Assembly (NCBI GenBank): GCA_016867265.1
Contig: VGJW01000014.1
Coordinates: forward strand, 1 to 64,000
Source: Candidatus Tanganyikabacteria bacterium
GTDB lineage: Bacteria > Cyanobacteriota > Sericytochromatia > S15B-MN24 > VGJW01
Direction of reading: 5' to 3'
Length of the DNA stretch: 64,000 nt
The stretch's first letter is position 1. The number at the start of each line of letters is the position of its first letter. The notes under the pieces are model-generated. The model did not search any database. It saw only the letters and a program-made list of their open reading frames with translations, and was not told where the DNA came from. Shown here one piece after another: positions 42,872 through 52,730 of the stretch. The position numbers and the translations under genes were made by a program.

Positions 42872-43642
42872 GTGCGTCACATCAATTGGTTGGCCGCCCC
42901 CCTGCTCGCCACGGCCATCGCCGCGCCCGCCGCGGCCGACGAAATGCCGGGCGTGCTGCCCGGCCTCGAGAAGGCGCCACCCTTCGTTGCCGAGGTCGAG
43001 GTCCACAACGCCCAGGCCAAGGGCGTGGTCTACCGCCTGAACTACGTGCCCGGGCGCATGCGCCTCGAGTCCCTCTCCGGCACGCCCAACGGCGAACATC
43101 AAGTCATCATCAGCAATCTCGTGGACCACGTCTCCTACGTCGAGGTCTTCGGGTCGTGGTATCGGGTACGCAACGATGCCCTGGGCGTCGGCGGCATGAG
43201 CTATGGCCAGACGGGTGGTTTCCGGACCCGCAAGCTGGGCCGCAAGACGGTCGAAGGCCGCCTGTGCGAAGGCATGGAGCTGACCAGCCCCGATGGCCGT
43301 ACCCGGGTGGAACAGTGGCTCTGGAACAACATGCCGGTCTTGGCGACCGTCCATCAGGCTTCGGGGGTGACCACGGCCAAGTACCGGTCGCTGACGGCGC
43401 AGCGAACTCCGGACGCGTGGTTCCAGGTTCCCGCCGGGGCCAAGGTCGAGGATCTCTCGATCCCGGCCGCGCCAAGCGGGGGCGGCGTGTCCTCGATGCC
43501 GGCCATGCCGGCGATGCCGCCCGGCTACGCGATGCCGCAAGGGATACCTCAGGGCGGCGGCCAGGACATGGCGCAGCTGCAGAACATGCTTCGCCAGCTG
43601 CAGCAAAATGCCAACCCCGAATACGTGGCCCCGATGGATTGA
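42872..43642 (+). CDS. secreted DUF4412-like protein
   Basis: The protein (256 residues) starts at a GTG five bases after GGAGG. A signal peptide (about 1-21, ending APAAADE) precedes a beta-rich domain with YRLNYVPGRMRLES and VIISNLVDHVSYVE. The pattern of a soluble lipid- or peptide-binding sheet resembles DUF4412. A Met/Pro/Gly/Gln-rich tail follows (about 205-256). A longer frame to 42812 lacks a ribosome binding site. The gene is divergent from the small-paralogue array with 174 bp between starts. Confidence 0.7.
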   Translation: MRHINWLAAPLLATAIAAPAAADEMPGVLPGLEKAPPFVAEVEVHNAQAKGVVYRLNYVPGRMRLESLSGTPNGEHQVIISNLVDHVSYVEVFGSWYRVRNDALGVGGMSYGQTGGFRTRKLGRKTVEGRLCEGMELTSPDGRTRVEQWLWNNMPVLATVHQASGVTTAKYRSLTAQRTPDAWFQVPAGAKVEDLSIPAAPSGGGVSSMPAMPAMPPGYAMPQGIPQGGGQDMAQLQNMLRQLQQNANPEYVAPMD

Positions 43643-43692
43643 ACGACGGCCACGCCCATCGCGAGTGACAGCAGGCTCGCCCGCAGGTCATC

Positions 43693-44847
43693 ATGAGCCT
43701 CATGGAAACCGCAGAAGCCGTTGTCGTCGGTGGGGGGATCATCGGGGCGAGCATCGCCTACCATCTGGCTGCCCGCGGGATGTCCCGCGTGGTCCTGCTT
43801 GAGCGTGAAAAGCTGTTCGGGGCCGACTCCACGGGCAAGTGTGCTGGCGGCATCCGGGCGCAGTTCACGACACCCGTCAACATCGCCCTGTCACTGGCCA
43901 GCGTGCCGCGCTTCGTGGCCTTTCCCGAGGAAATGGGCGTCGCCGCCGTCTTCAACCAAGTGGGCTACATGTTCATGTCGACCACCGAGGACAATTGGGA
44001 ACGGATGCAGCGCAATGTGGCCCTGCAACGCAGCCACGGCCTCGCGGTCGACCTGCTCAAGCCCGAGCAGGTCAGGGATCGGCTCCCCCACCTGCGCACC
44101 GAGGACCTGCTGGGCGCCACGTGGTGCCCGACGGACGGCATCGCCGACCCCAACGACTTCCTGCTGGGCTACCTGAAGCGGGCCCGCGAGTTGGGCGTAC
44201 GGGTCGAGACAGAGCGCGGCGCAACGGACCTGATCCTCGAGGGGGGCAAGGTCGCAGGCATCCGGACGACCCGCGGGGACATCGCCACGCCCCACGTCAT
44301 CAATGCAACGGGAGCGTGGGCCGCACAGGTCGGCCGCATGGTCGGCCTCGACCTGCCCATCGTGCCCGTCCGGCGCCACATCACCACGACGGGTGCTCTC
44401 GACTGGATCTCGACGCGGGATCCGATGATGGTCGACAACGGCTCGGGCCTGTACATGCATCCCGAGGGCCAGGGCCTGCTGATGGGCATGGCCCGACACG
44501 ACGAACCCTCGGCCTTCCGGACGGATGTCGACGAGGACTTCGTCATAACCATCGTCGAAGCAGCCATCCACCGCATGCCCCGGCTCGAAGAAGCGTCCAT
44601 CGCCACGTCCTGGGCAGGCCTCTACGAGGTCACGCCAGACCACCACCCCATCCTCGAGGCCCATGCCCAGGTCCCCGGCTTGGTCACGTGCGCGGGTTTC
44701 AGCGGCCATGGCTTCATGCACGCCCCGGCCGCCGGCGAGATTGTCACCCAGTTGGTGCTGGGCGAGCATCCGACCATCGACATCACGCCACTCCGGACGG
44801 ACCGGTTCCAAGGCCAAGGCCTGACGCACGAGGTGATGGTCATCTGA
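43693..44847 (+). CDS. FAD-dependent oxidoreductase, DAO/sarcosine-oxidase-beta type
   Basis: The 384-residue protein has an N-terminal dinucleotide fold (AVVVGGGIIGASIAYHLA), VINATGAWA near 200 and GLVTCAGFSGHGFMHAPA near 330. These match D-amino-acid or sarcosine oxidase/dehydrogenase-like enzymes that oxidise secondary amines. The His-rich HITTTG near 235 fits this group too. No partner subunit or electron acceptor is adjacent, so the substrate cannot be told. The tRNA-Thr gene follows on the other strand. Confidence 0.87.
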   Translation: MSLMETAEAVVVGGGIIGASIAYHLAARGMSRVVLLEREKLFGADSTGKCAGGIRAQFTTPVNIALSLASVPRFVAFPEEMGVAAVFNQVGYMFMSTTEDNWERMQRNVALQRSHGLAVDLLKPEQVRDRLPHLRTEDLLGATWCPTDGIADPNDFLLGYLKRARELGVRVETERGATDLILEGGKVAGIRTTRGDIATPHVINATGAWAAQVGRMVGLDLPIVPVRRHITTTGALDWISTRDPMMVDNGSGLYMHPEGQGLLMGMARHDEPSAFRTDVDEDFVITIVEAAIHRMPRLEEASIATSWAGLYEVTPDHHPILEAHAQVPGLVTCAGFSGHGFMHAPAAGEIVTQLVLGEHPTIDITPLRTDRFQGQGLTHEVMVI

Positions 44848-44870
44848 CCCTGTCAGGGCAGGGAAGAAAA

Positions 44871-44942
44871 GCCCCCGACAGGAATCGAACCCGCAACCAC
44901 GCGATTACAAATCGCGCGCTCTACCAGTTGAGCTACGGAGGC
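44871..44942 (-). tRNA. tRNA-Thr (anticodon TGT)
   Basis: A 72-nt cloverleaf: acceptor GCCTCCG pairs with CGGGGGC (one wobble), D stem GCTC/GAGC, anticodon stem CGCGA/TCGCG with loop TTTGTAA, and T arm with TTCGATT. The 3' CCA is not encoded. It lies 40 bp after pth on the same strand. Confidence 0.95.
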
Positions 44943-44982
44943 GCCCTTCAGATATAACCCGTGGCCGCCCGGGTGCCAAGGG

Positions 44983-45564
44983 TCAGGCTGGCCGCACCGT
45001 CCGGTTGACCAGTGCCATCAGGGCCTCGTCCGCATCGCCGGCAACCCAACGCGCGACGACCTCTTCCGCGCGGGAAAGCGCACCGTCGAGGGCTTCCTGC
45101 TCCCCGGCACGAAACCGGGACAGCACCCAGTCCGCAAGATCCCAGCCCTCGGGACGCGCGCCCACGCCGACACGCAGGCGCGGGATATCCTGGGTGCCGA
45201 GGTGCCGAATCACCGACTGCAAGCCCTTCTGGCCACCCGCCGACCCACGGGGCCTGTAGCGCAGACCACCCACGGGCAAGTCGATGTCGTCGGATACCAG
45301 CAGCATGTCGCCCGCTGCAATCTTGTGGAAGGCCTGCAGGGCATGTACGGACTCTCCAGACAGGTTCATGTACGTCAGCGGCCACAACAGCAGGACCCGT
45401 TCGCCGGCGATCCGGACATCGGCAAGCTCGCCCTTGAAGCGTGACTCCTTGCGTGGCAAGCCTCCGAAACGCGCGGAAAGCCTGTCAATGAGCATGAACC
45501 CGGCGTTGTGCCGGGTCCCGACGTACTCGGCCCCCGGATTGCCGAGGCCCACGACCAGTTTCAT
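44983..45564 (-). CDS. pth: peptidyl-tRNA hydrolase
   Basis: The protein (193 residues) begins MKLVVGLGNPGAEYVGTRHN with the catalytic His in TRHNAGF, WPLTYMNLSG near 80 and DDIDLPVGGLRYRPRGSAGG near 108. It frees tRNA from stalled peptides. The start is set at MKLV because a longer frame has an unrelated extension into prs. It follows prs by 7 bp and is the last protein gene of the rsmB operon, just before tRNA-Thr. Confidence 0.95.
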   Translation of the reverse strand: MKLVVGLGNPGAEYVGTRHNAGFMLIDRLSARFGGLPRKESRFKGELADVRIAGERVLLLWPLTYMNLSGESVHALQAFHKIAAGDMLLVSDDIDLPVGGLRYRPRGSAGGQKGLQSVIRHLGTQDIPRLRVGVGARPEGWDLADWVLSRFRAGEQEALDGALSRAEEVVARWVAGDADEALMALVNRTVRPA

Positions 45565-45571
45565 CCCGGCC

Positions 45572-46573
45572 CTACTCGAAGAGCATCGAGACGGACAGAT
45601 CCTCGTGGATGCGACCAATGGCCTGCGCCAGCAGGTCGGCTACCGACAGCACCGTGATCTTGTCCAGCCTGCGCGAGGGCTCGAGCGGAATGCTGTTGGT
45701 GATCGCCAACTCGAGGATGGGCGACTCGGCCAGCCGTTCGAGGGCAGGACCGGACAGCAACCCGTGGGTCGCCGCCGCATAGACTTCGGCAGCCCCTTCG
45801 CGGACCAGCAGGCGTGCGACCTCCGTCAGCGTCCCCGCAGTGTCGATCATGTCGTCGACGATGACGGCCGTCTTGTCCCGGACATCGCCGATGACGCTCA
45901 TGACCTCGGCAATGTTGTGCTTGGGCCGGCGCTTGTCCACGATGGCAATCGGAGCATCCAACTTCTTGGCATACACCCGGGCCCGCGAGACCCCGCCTAC
46001 ATCCGGGGAGACGATGACCATCTCGCGGTCCGACTTGCGCTTCTGCTCCATCCAGCGCGCCAGAACCGGGGTGGCGTAGAGGTGGTCAGAATTGATGTCG
46101 AAGAAGCCCTGGATCTGGGGCGCATGCAAGTCCAGGCAAACGACCCGGCTCGCGCCTGCCGTCGTCAGCAGGTCGGCCACCAGCTTCGAGGTGATAGCCT
46201 CGCGACCCTGGGCCTTGCGATCCTGACGCGCGTACGCGAAGTAGGGAATCACCGCCGTGACCTGGTGAACGCTGGCTCGCTTGAAGGCATCGAGCAGGAT
46301 GCAAAGCTCGACCAGGTTGTAGTTGACGGGATGACAGATGGGCTGGACCAGGAAGACATCCGCGCCGCGGACCGACTCCTGGATCTGGACGTAGATCTCG
46401 CCGTCGGCAAAGTTTGCGATCTTGACGGGCCCGACGGGCAGGCCCAGCAGGCCGGCGATTTCAGCTGCCAGGCCCGGGCTGGCCGACCCGGAGAAGATCT
46501 TGAGGGGACGCCCGGTGCCCTGGCCGGCAATCGGCTGCTGGGTCGGGGACGCGTCAAGGGCGGTCACGGTCAA
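45572..46573 (-). CDS. prs: ribose-phosphate diphosphokinase (PRPP synthetase)
   Basis: The 333-residue class I enzyme has FADGEIYVQIQESVRG near 55, YFAYARQDRK near 110, VVCLDLHAPQIQGFFD near 140 and the PRPP loop VIVDDMIDTAGT near 235. It makes PRPP for nucleotide, histidine and tryptophan synthesis. The first 20 residues are a non-conserved extension. It overlaps glmU by ATGA; glmU-prs-pth is a common bacterial gene order. Confidence 0.96.
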   Translation of the reverse strand: MTVTALDASPTQQPIAGQGTGRPLKIFSGSASPGLAAEIAGLLGLPVGPVKIANFADGEIYVQIQESVRGADVFLVQPICHPVNYNLVELCILLDAFKRASVHQVTAVIPYFAYARQDRKAQGREAITSKLVADLLTTAGASRVVCLDLHAPQIQGFFDINSDHLYATPVLARWMEQKRKSDREMVIVSPDVGGVSRARVYAKKLDAPIAIVDKRRPKHNIAEVMSVIGDVRDKTAVIVDDMIDTAGTLTEVARLLVREGAAEVYAAATHGLLSGPALERLAESPILELAITNSIPLEPSRRLDKITVLSVADLLAQAIGRIHEDLSVSMLFE

Positions 46574-47994
46574 GGTGTCCTCGTGGCGGATCGGGAGAGT
46601 GCGTGTCGACGGGCCACCCAGCCCTCCTTCACGACTTGCTGGGCACGTCCGAGGGCCAAGGCGCCCTCGGGCACGTCTCGGGTCAGGGTCGAGCCAGCTG
46701 CCGTGTAGGCGCCGTCCCCGACCACCAAGGGAGCCACAAGCGTATTGTTCGTCCCGATGAAGGCACCGGCCCCGATGGTCGTCGGGTGCTTCAGTTCCCC
46801 GTCATAGTTACACGTCACGGTGCCACAGCCAATGTTGGCGGCCGCGCCCACGGTGGCATCCCCCAGGTAACTCAGATGGGCGGCCTTGGCCCCGTCACCG
46901 AAGACAACCTTCTTGAGTTCGACGAAGTTCCCGATCCGGGCTCCTTCGCCCACGTCGACGCCATCGCGAATCCGGGCGTAAGGCCCCACCTGCGTCCCGG
47001 CCCCAATCACGGCATCCGCCAGATCCGAAGAGCGAACACCGACGCCATCCCCGAGCTGGACGTCCTGCAGCCTGGTCTGGCTGCCGACGCGACACCCCCG
47101 GCCGGTGGCCGACCGTCCGTAGATCTGGGTGAAGGGCTCGATCACGGTATCCGGACCCAGGCAGACCTCGGGCCCCAGATGGGTGGTGGCAGGGTCCTCG
47201 ATGGTCACTTGGCGCTCCAGCCAATAGGCGGCCCGTCGCTGGCGCCACAGCGCCCCAGCGGCGACCAATTCGGCACGATTGTTGATGCCGACGGTCTGCG
47301 TCCAGTCGACGAGCATATGACTGGCGACGCGCGCGCCCGACCCGACCAAGGCGGCAATCGCGTCCGTCAGGTAGTACTCGCCCTGGGCATTGGCCGTACT
47401 CAAGCCGTCGATGGCCCGGGACAAGGCCGGCCAAGAGGCCAGGTAGACCCCGACATTGATCTCGGTAATGGCCCGTTCCCCGGGCGTGGCATCCTTGTGT
47501 TCGACGATTCGGACGACCCGACCTTCCTCGTCCCGAAGAATCCGGCCGAGCCCCGTGGGGTCCGGCATTACGGCCGTCAGGAAGGTCAGTTCCGCCTGCT
47601 CTCCGGCATGCGCGCCGAGCATCGCCTCGAGCGTCGCGGTCTCGAGCAGGGGAACGTCCCCGTTCAGGATCAGCACGCTGCCTTCGAAGCCTTCGAGCAC
47701 GGGTCGTGCCTGCATCACGGCATGGCCAGTGCCCAACTGCGGCTCCTGCAGGACGTCGGCCACGTCGGGCCAGCGACGCCCCAGGTAAGCCCTGACGCGA
47801 TCCGACCCGTGACCCGTGATGACGACCGCACGATCGAGATGCCCTGCCGTCCGCAGTTCGGCAAGCCGCGCGAGCACGAAGCCCAGCAGGGGCTCGCCGG
47901 CAATCTCGTGGAGGACCTTGGGCAGGTCCGAAGCCATGCGGGTGCCCTTACCTGCAGCCATGACCAAGGCGACACAACCGGCGCTGGCTGTCAC
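46570..47994 (-). CDS. glmU: bifunctional GlmU, UDP-N-acetylglucosamine synthesis
   Basis: The protein (474 residues) starts at a GTG with GGAGGG upstream and a GTGA overlap with rsgA. The N-terminal uridylyltransferase has ALVMAAGKGTRMASDLPKVL; the C-terminal half is a left-handed beta helix with hexapeptide repeats and NFVELKK and GCGTVTCNYDG for acetyltransfer. It supplies UDP-GlcNAc for peptidoglycan and lipopolysaccharide, the pathway that RapZ and YvcK regulate in other bacteria. Confidence 0.96.
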   Translation of the reverse strand: MTASAGCVALVMAAGKGTRMASDLPKVLHEIAGEPLLGFVLARLAELRTAGHLDRAVVITGHGSDRVRAYLGRRWPDVADVLQEPQLGTGHAVMQARPVLEGFEGSVLILNGDVPLLETATLEAMLGAHAGEQAELTFLTAVMPDPTGLGRILRDEEGRVVRIVEHKDATPGERAITEINVGVYLASWPALSRAIDGLSTANAQGEYYLTDAIAALVGSGARVASHMLVDWTQTVGINNRAELVAAGALWRQRRAAYWLERQVTIEDPATTHLGPEVCLGPDTVIEPFTQIYGRSATGRGCRVGSQTRLQDVQLGDGVGVRSSDLADAVIGAGTQVGPYARIRDGVDVGEGARIGNFVELKKVVFGDGAKAAHLSYLGDATVGAAANIGCGTVTCNYDGELKHPTTIGAGAFIGTNNTLVAPLVVGDGAYTAAGSTLTRDVPEGALALGRAQQVVKEGWVARRHALSRSATRTP

Positions 47995-49103
47995 GGCCGT
48001 TCCCTCCTGCGCGGGCCATCGTACCACGGGGAAACGGCCTCCTCGACCGATTCTCCGGCATCGTCCGCCTCGTCATCCAACTGGTCCCTCAGGCGCTGGT
48101 TGGTCAGCCTGCGCGAATCAGCACGCGCCTCGCCGGGCAGTCGGACCAGACGCCGACCCTCGCCCTCCCGGGCACCTCCGGACCACTTGGTGACGCCCTC
48201 GTTCTTGCGGCTGCTCTGCTGATGCTGGCGCCACGCTTCATCGAGTTCCTCGACGAAGCGCAGGAAGGACGCGCGCCGGGTGTCCGTCAGGACCCCCGAG
48301 GACACGACGCGACAACCCGGCTCGGTGCGATGGCTGCACTTGGAGAGCGGACACGTGGCCGCGTGGGGCGCCGCCTCGGGAAAGACCCAGGCGAGATCCT
48401 CGGGGGGCCACGGCGGCAGGGCCAGGTGGCTGTATCCGGGCGTATCGGCGACGAGACCGCCGTGCACCGGGTGCAGCGAGGCATAGGTCGTGGTGTGGCG
48501 CCCCCGGCCCGATCGCACCGAGACCTCACCTTCACGCAGGGCGAGGCCCGGCGAGAGGGCGTTGACGAGGGCGCTCTTGCCCACGCCCGAGGGACCGGCC
48601 AGGACCGTGATGCGCCCCGCAAGCCAGGCCGGCAGGTCGCCGAGGCTGTCGCGACGTACGGAAGCGGCCGTGGCGGCATAGCCCACGGCACGGTAGCGTT
48701 CCACCCTGTCCCGGGCGACGGCTTCGGCGACCAGATCCGTCTTGGTCCAGACGATACGAGGCTCGAGGCCACTCATGTGAACCAGGACCAGGAAGCGATC
48801 CAGGGTCGCCGGTTGAAACTCGGGTTCATCAGACGCCACGACCACGACCACCTGGTCGACGTTGGCCACGGAGGGTCGATGCAGCGTGTTTCGCCGGGGT
48901 CCGATGGCGGCAATGACGCCGATGCCATTGGCCGCATCGAGGCCCTCGATGCGGACGGTATCGCCGATCATCACGGAACCCTGTTCCTTGCGAAGACGGG
49001 CTCTGACCTGACAGGCCCATTCCCTGTCGCCCGCAAGAACCCAGAAAACATTGTTGACCCGGCGGACGACCGTGCCTTCCGTAACGGGCATGGCCCCGAT
49101 CAT
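47991..49103 (-). CDS. rsgA: ribosome small subunit GTPase RsgA
   Basis: The 370-residue circularly permuted GTPase has an OB fold, then G4 (WTKTD), then the P-loop AGPSGVGKSALVNAL near 172, the RGRHTTT switch and DTPGYS. The zinc-binding tail has CPLSKCSHRTEPGC. About 80 residues after the zinc module are basic and lack family likeness. It matures the 30S subunit. It overlaps rlmN as TGATG. Confidence 0.95.
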   Translation of the reverse strand: MIGAMPVTEGTVVRRVNNVFWVLAGDREWACQVRARLRKEQGSVMIGDTVRIEGLDAANGIGVIAAIGPRRNTLHRPSVANVDQVVVVVASDEPEFQPATLDRFLVLVHMSGLEPRIVWTKTDLVAEAVARDRVERYRAVGYAATAASVRRDSLGDLPAWLAGRITVLAGPSGVGKSALVNALSPGLALREGEVSVRSGRGRHTTTYASLHPVHGGLVADTPGYSHLALPPWPPEDLAWVFPEAAPHAATCPLSKCSHRTEPGCRVVSSGVLTDTRRASFLRFVEELDEAWRQHQQSSRKNEGVTKWSGGAREGEGRRLVRLPGEARADSRRLTNQRLRDQLDDEADDAGESVEEAVSPWYDGPRRRERP

Positions 49104-50173
49104 CAGGCCTTTCCGGACTCCACCGGCTGGCCTTCCTCGTACCGTCTCCGCAACTGGCCGCAGGCCCCGTCGATCTCGGCTCCTCGCTCACGGCGCACCG
49201 TGGCCGGATGGCCGGCAGCCTCGAGCACCTCTCGGAACTGCCGCACCCGCGCGGGGGGCGAGGTCCGGAAAACGGTGTCCGTCGCATTGAAGGGGATCAG
49301 GTTGACGTGGACCGGAAGGTCGCCAATCCAGCGGGAAAGGGCCCGCGCCTGATCCGGGTGGTCGTTGACATCGTCGAGCAGGACATACTCGACGGACAGG
49401 CGACGCCCCGTCTGCTCGAAGTAATCGACCATCGCCTCGCGCAGGTCGGCGAGAGGATACTTGCGGTTGATGGGCACCAGCCGATCCCGCAAGGCGTCGT
49501 CGGGCGCGTGGATGGAGATCGCCAAGGTCAGCTGCAGGCGTTCCGCCGCGAGACGCCGGATGCCCGGGACGATGCCCGAGGTCGACAGCGTCAGGTGACG
49601 CATGCCGATGCCCACGGACTTGTTGAGCAGGTGGACGGCCGCCAGGGTCTCGTCGTAGTTCAGGAACGGCTCTCCCATGCCCATGAACACGACGTTGGTG
49701 ATGCGATGGCCGGCCTCGGCCTGCATCCGCAGCACCTGCTCGACCATGTCGCCTGCCGTGACATTCCGCTGGAAGCCGGCAAGGCCGGTCGCACAGAAGG
49801 CACAGCCCACGGCGCAACCGACCTGCGTCGAGATACACGCCGTCACGCGGTCCGGGCCATCAAGGCCCTCGCCATAGGGCATCAGGACCGACTCGAGCGT
49901 TCCGTCCCGATGGCCGAACAGGTACTTGCGGGTGCCGTCGCGGGCCTCGCGGCGCTGAAGCAGGCGCAAGCGACCGGCATCGACATGGGCCGCGAGCCAC
50001 TCTCGGAAGCCGGCGGGCAAGTCGCTCATGGCCTCCGGGGCGAAGCAGCCCTCCTTGAAGACCCAGCGGGCAAGCTGGCGGGCGCGGTAACCCGGTTGCC
50101 CGGCTGCCACCACGAGGGCTTCGAGCCGATCGGCCGGAAGGCCTGCCAGGTGGGGACGTTCGGTTTCGGTCAA
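49103..50173 (-). CDS. rlmN: dual-specificity rRNA/tRNA adenine-C2 methyltransferase RlmN
   Basis: The protein (356 residues) starts at a TTG (50173) that overlaps the rsmB stop as TTGA. It is a radical SAM enzyme with VGCAVGCAFCATG near 120 (CxxxCxxC), GMGEPFLN, LSTSGIVPGI and a C-terminal RGAEIDGACGQL with the second catalytic cysteine. It methylates A2503 of 23S rRNA and A37 of some tRNAs. A longer frame to 50284 has no family likeness. Confidence 0.95.
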   Translation of the reverse strand: MTETERPHLAGLPADRLEALVVAAGQPGYRARQLARWVFKEGCFAPEAMSDLPAGFREWLAAHVDAGRLRLLQRREARDGTRKYLFGHRDGTLESVLMPYGEGLDGPDRVTACISTQVGCAVGCAFCATGLAGFQRNVTAGDMVEQVLRMQAEAGHRITNVVFMGMGEPFLNYDETLAAVHLLNKSVGIGMRHLTLSTSGIVPGIRRLAAERLQLTLAISIHAPDDALRDRLVPINRKYPLADLREAMVDYFEQTGRRLSVEYVLLDDVNDHPDQARALSRWIGDLPVHVNLIPFNATDTVFRTSPPARVRQFREVLEAAGHPATVRRERGAEIDGACGQLRRRYEEGQPVESGKA

Positions 50174-51567
50174 GGTTGCACGCGCTCGATACGGGCGAGG
50201 AAGAAACCCTCCGTGCCGTGACGGTGGGGCAGCAAGGTCATCATGCCACGCGTGGCCTCCCCCGACCACGCCGCAGGCAGCCAAGGACGCAGGTCCCCGG
50301 CACGCGCGTCCGGCGCCGCCGCAAGCAGGGACGCGACGACATCTTCATTTTCCTCTCGGGCGAGGGTGCACGTCGCGTAGACCAGCGTGCCGCCGGGTCG
50401 CAACAGGCCGAAGGCCGCACGCAGCATGCGTTGCTGCAGTTGCGCGAGTTCTCTGGAGCGCGCGCGCGACCAGCGCCAGCGCAGGTCGGCCTTCCGATAG
50501 AGCGTGCCAAGACCCGAGCACGGAGCGTCCAGCAGCACCCTGTCGAAGGAACCGGGCGCCAGGCCCGCCGCCTGCAGGGCCTCGGGATCCGCGGCATCGG
50601 CCTCGATGACCTCGGGCGTCCCGAGTTGCCATCGCTGCGCGTTGGCGCGCAGACGATCCAGCCTGCTGCCGTGGCGATCGACGGCAACAACGGTGCCTCG
50701 GTCGCCCAATCGGGACAGGATATGCCCGGTCTTGCCCCCGGGAGCAGCCCCAAGGTCGGCGACGCGCTCCCCGGGCCGGGGATCGAGGACATGGGTAGCG
50801 AGCATCGCCGCCGGACCCTGGACCGCCCAATGCCCCTCGGCATAGCCGGGCAGGTCCTGCAACCGCCCCGGGGCGGAAACGCGGATCTCCTCGGGCACCA
50901 GAGGCCCGGCCTCGGCCTGCAGGCCTGCGTCTCGGAACTGCGCGAGCAGGGTCTCGCGCGGGACATGGGCACGGAAGGCGAACGGCGTCGCACGCTGGGC
51001 CGCGAGCGCCAGCCCCAGGGCATCGGCAGGGCCCCGCTCGTCCCACCACAGCGCAAGCAGGTCATCGGGCAAGGACAGGGCACGCGCCACGGCGGCAGGC
51101 CCCAACGCCTCGGGGTCCGCCCCGGCCATCGCGTCCATGCGACGGCCCCAGGATCGCTCATCTCCCCCGGCCACGCGGCGCAGCACCGCGTTCACGAGGC
51201 GGGCCGCGCCCTCGTGCGTCACCAGGCGCGCCAACTTCACGGCCTCGGAGACGACGGCATGATCCGGCAGCGGGTCCATGGCTGCCAACTGGACGGTCGC
51301 TGTCCTCAAGATTTCTCGGACGGGCGGGTCGAGCTTGTCCAGCGGCTGCTTGAGGCAGGGCACGAGCAGGTCGTCCAAGAAACGCTCCAGCCGGGTCGTT
51401 TCCTGCACGAGGGCCGTCAGGAACGCGCGATCCCGTTCAGGCCAGGCGGCGGGCAAGTCTTCGAGCAGGCGGTCAGGCCATGCGCCGGATTCGGTGACGG
51501 CCAGCCGCTTCTGGACGGCCAAGCCCCTCGGGGTCGCCGGCATGCGGCCCGTACGTCCCTTGCCCAC
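50170..51567 (-). CDS. rsmB: 16S rRNA (cytosine967-C5)-methyltransferase RsmB
   Basis: The 465-residue protein has the N-terminal NusB-like helical domain (DKLDPPVREILRTATVQLAA near 77) and a C-terminal SAM domain. The SAM domain carries ADLGAAPGGKTGHI near 270, LLDAPCSGLGTLYRK near 345 and VYATCTLAREENED near 395; the two cysteines are catalytic. The start is either GTG 51567 or ATG 51543. It opens the rsmB-rlmN-rsgA-glmU-prs-pth run, 12 bp after the broken NHL gene. Confidence 0.95.
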   Translation of the reverse strand: MGKGRTGRMPATPRGLAVQKRLAVTESGAWPDRLLEDLPAAWPERDRAFLTALVQETTRLERFLDDLLVPCLKQPLDKLDPPVREILRTATVQLAAMDPLPDHAVVSEAVKLARLVTHEGAARLVNAVLRRVAGGDERSWGRRMDAMAGADPEALGPAAVARALSLPDDLLALWWDERGPADALGLALAAQRATPFAFRAHVPRETLLAQFRDAGLQAEAGPLVPEEIRVSAPGRLQDLPGYAEGHWAVQGPAAMLATHVLDPRPGERVADLGAAPGGKTGHILSRLGDRGTVVAVDRHGSRLDRLRANAQRWQLGTPEVIEADAADPEALQAAGLAPGSFDRVLLDAPCSGLGTLYRKADLRWRWSRARSRELAQLQQRMLRAAFGLLRPGGTLVYATCTLAREENEDVVASLLAAAPDARAGDLRPWLPAAWSGEATRGMMTLLPHRHGTEGFFLARIERVQP

Positions 51568-51579
51568 GCCCCGAGGGTA

Positions 51580-52675
51580 TCACGGTGCGGGCTCGATCCA
51601 CCGCAGGTTACGCGTTCCGAGATCCGCCACGAGCAGGCCGCCCTGCCACGCCGGGAGTCCGGCAGGGCGCTCGAGTCGGACCGCCGATGGCGCGCCCCCA
51701 TCACCTGATGTCCCGGCCGGCCCCTCCCCTGCCAACACGCGACGGACACCCGACGCGGCCAGGTGCAGGATCTGGCGGCGGCCGCCACTGGCCACGATCA
51801 AGCCGCCTGCACCGTCCTCGATCACGGCAGAGGGCTCGGGCAGGTCATCCGCCCTGATCGCCCATTTCTCGTCGGAACCCAGTTCGAGCAGCCGGCCACT
51901 CCCCCTCCGTCCCCGACCACAATCCGGCCGTCCTTTCGGCCCAGGACTGCGAGGGGATGATCGATCGTCTCGCCCTGTGCCGGGCGCTCCGACCTCGCCT
52001 CGTCGGCTGCGCCTGTCCCGGCCAGGACCTCGCCCTCGTCCCGGGAGCGCAAGCGAAACAGACGGTTGCCCGCGTAATCCGCAACAAGCAGGGCCCCGCC
52101 TTCCTCCGGCGCGAGCCCCGCTGGGCCCTGCAGCATGGGTAGGCCAGGTGGCCACGCGACCGTGTCCAGGCGTCCCGCCGCATCGAGCGTGCGCAACCGC
52201 CCGTTGCCGTAGTCCGCGACGACAGCCCCCCCGGCCACGTGGAGCCTGCGAGGGGGGCGGCGAGTTGGCCCTCGGGGCCGGGTCCACCGTCGCCGGACCA
52301 ACCCTGTGCGCCCCAGCCGGCACGCCGGACGAGCCGGGTCCCGTCCGTCGACCAGACAGCATGTCCACCTGTGTCCGCGAACCATGCCTCTCCGGTAGTT
52401 GCCCAGATACCTGCCGGTGCCAGCAGGACGTCGGGTAGCTCCGGGGTCCGGATTTGCCCCTTGGCGAGGCGTACCGCCCAGCTTGGCGGTGGCGGCGAAG
52501 GGGTGGGAACGGGCTGGATGGTCGCGGCGGGCGACGGGGCGGGTGACGGCGAGGAAGCAGCTTCGGTCGCCGTTCGCGGGAGGGCAGGGTCGATCGGCAC
52601 GCAGCAAGGCACTGCGAGACCGAGGGGGAGAAGCGCCTTGGGGCTCAGGTAGGACGGGCACATGCGCCTGAGCAT
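51580..52675 (-). pseudogene. NHL-repeat beta-propeller lipoprotein, two frameshifts
   Basis: The reading passes through three frames. Frame one begins near 52675 or 52663 with a hydrophobic signal segment containing a possible lipobox (AVPC), a Pro/Ser/Thr linker, then propeller repeats (LPDVLLAPAGIWATTG, GWSGDGGPG). Near 52245-52257 it shifts to frame two (VADYGNGRLRTLD, LPMLQGPAGLAPEE), and near 51899-51905 to frame three (SGRLLELGS, GTSGDGGAPSAV, VADLGTRNLRWIE) ending at 51580. Each shift is cured by adding one base to a C6 or G5 run. It follows the S8 protease by 55 bp and may be its secreted partner. Confidence 0.75.
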
Positions 52676-52730
52676 GAACCCGCAGGCTTGTCGGACGTCC
52701 TGCGCCGGGATGCCGGTCTTGTGAAGGTCG

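Noticed and set aside
42770-43606. Minus-strand frame opposite the DUF4412-like gene
   Set aside because: The plus-strand frame has a signal peptide, ribosome binding site and family likeness; the reverse frame has none.
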